Shown here in pieces: positions 16,141 through 16,412 of a stretch of 16,412 nt of DNA. The notes under the pieces are model-generated. The model made no database searches. It worked only from the letters and a program-made list of their open reading frames with translations, and was not told the origin of the DNA. The first letter of the stretch is position 1; every line of letters begins with the position of its first letter. The DNA is from Eimeria necatrix (Eukaryota > Apicomplexa > Conoidasida > Eucoccidiorida > Eimeriidae): positions 1-16,412 of the forward strand of contig NW_013651697.1 in NCBI RefSeq assembly GCF_000499385.1, written 5' to 3'. The position numbers were made by a program, and so were the translations under genes.

Positions 16141-16412
16141 GTAAGTGTGGGGTGTACAGACACTTGCTGCATAATAAACGTGGGGTGTATACGCGTGGGG
16201 TGTCAGTGCGGGGTGTCTGTGTGGGGTGTCTGTACAGCTAGTGGGTGTGGGGTGTGGGGTGTCTGCATGTGGGGCGTGGGGTGTCTGTACAGCTAGTGTA
16301 CGCAGTTGTGGGGTGTGGGGTGTCTGCATGCGGGGCGTGGGGTGTCTGCATGCAGAGCGTGGGGTGTACGTGTGGGGCGTGGGGTGTACGTGTGGGGTGT
16401 GGGGTGTACGTG
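16141..16412 (+). repeat. GTGGGGTGTCTG minisatellite running off the right edge
   Basis: Irregular units built of GTGGGGTGT, GTGTCTGTACAGCTAGT, GTCTGCATGCGGGGC and GTGTACGTGTGGGGC. Related words also occur at 15980-16015 (ACACCCCACGCGCATGCGC palindrome and GTGGGGTGTACGG). G-rich on the plus strand. No gene is seen. Confidence 0.85.

Overview
The window looks like an Eimeria (apicomplexan coccidian) nuclear chromosome, from a repeat-rich segment. The evidence is the telomere-type heptamer AAACCCT/TTTAGGG in many internal tracts, CAG/CTG triplet tracts every few hundred bases, TGCA and CTAG tetranucleotide tracts, homopolymeric amino-acid runs in coding sequence, and short spliced exons. The species cannot be told from the sequence. 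I see no bacterial-type genes, rRNA, tRNA, transposase, reverse transcriptase or CRISPR array.

Most long open frames here are translated repeats. Under them I find two split genes, both on the minus strand. I picked exons by acceptor, donor and protein-like translation, then checked whether intron phases agree. GENE 1 runs from beyond the right edge to a TGA at 7355-7357. It has 13 supported exons (15909-15947 down to 7355-7672), about 610 residues in the window, and its junctions agree in phase at every place tested except around 11331-11807. GENE 2 lies downstream of gene 1 on the same strand. It has a tentative start near 5688, better exons from 4797 leftwards, and an exon at 57-447 that reaches the left edge region; its junctions also agree in phase. 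I recognise neither protein. Gene 1 looks soluble and helical. Gene 2 has two hydrophobic segments near its C-terminal part, two glutamine runs and a beta-rich looking middle, so it may be a membrane protein.

Layout, left to right: 57-5688 gene 2 exons; 5689-7354 intergenic DNA with GTGTACAGACACC repeats, a 22-bp minisatellite, a T-rich tract and a GGGGCCCC-rich block; 7355-15947 gene 1 exons; 15948-16412 a GTGGGGTGT minisatellite and a telomeric tract, probably intron or 5' part of gene 1. Introns consist almost wholly of simple repeats, and these run to within a few bases of the splice sites.

The most interesting points are the packing of repeats against splice sites, a duplicated exon end plus donor inside a telomeric intron (3349-3650), the single inverted telomeric cluster next to an exon with no GT donor (11559-12083), a reading-frame problem at 11331-11459, and two clean recent tandem duplications (84 bp and about 175 bp).
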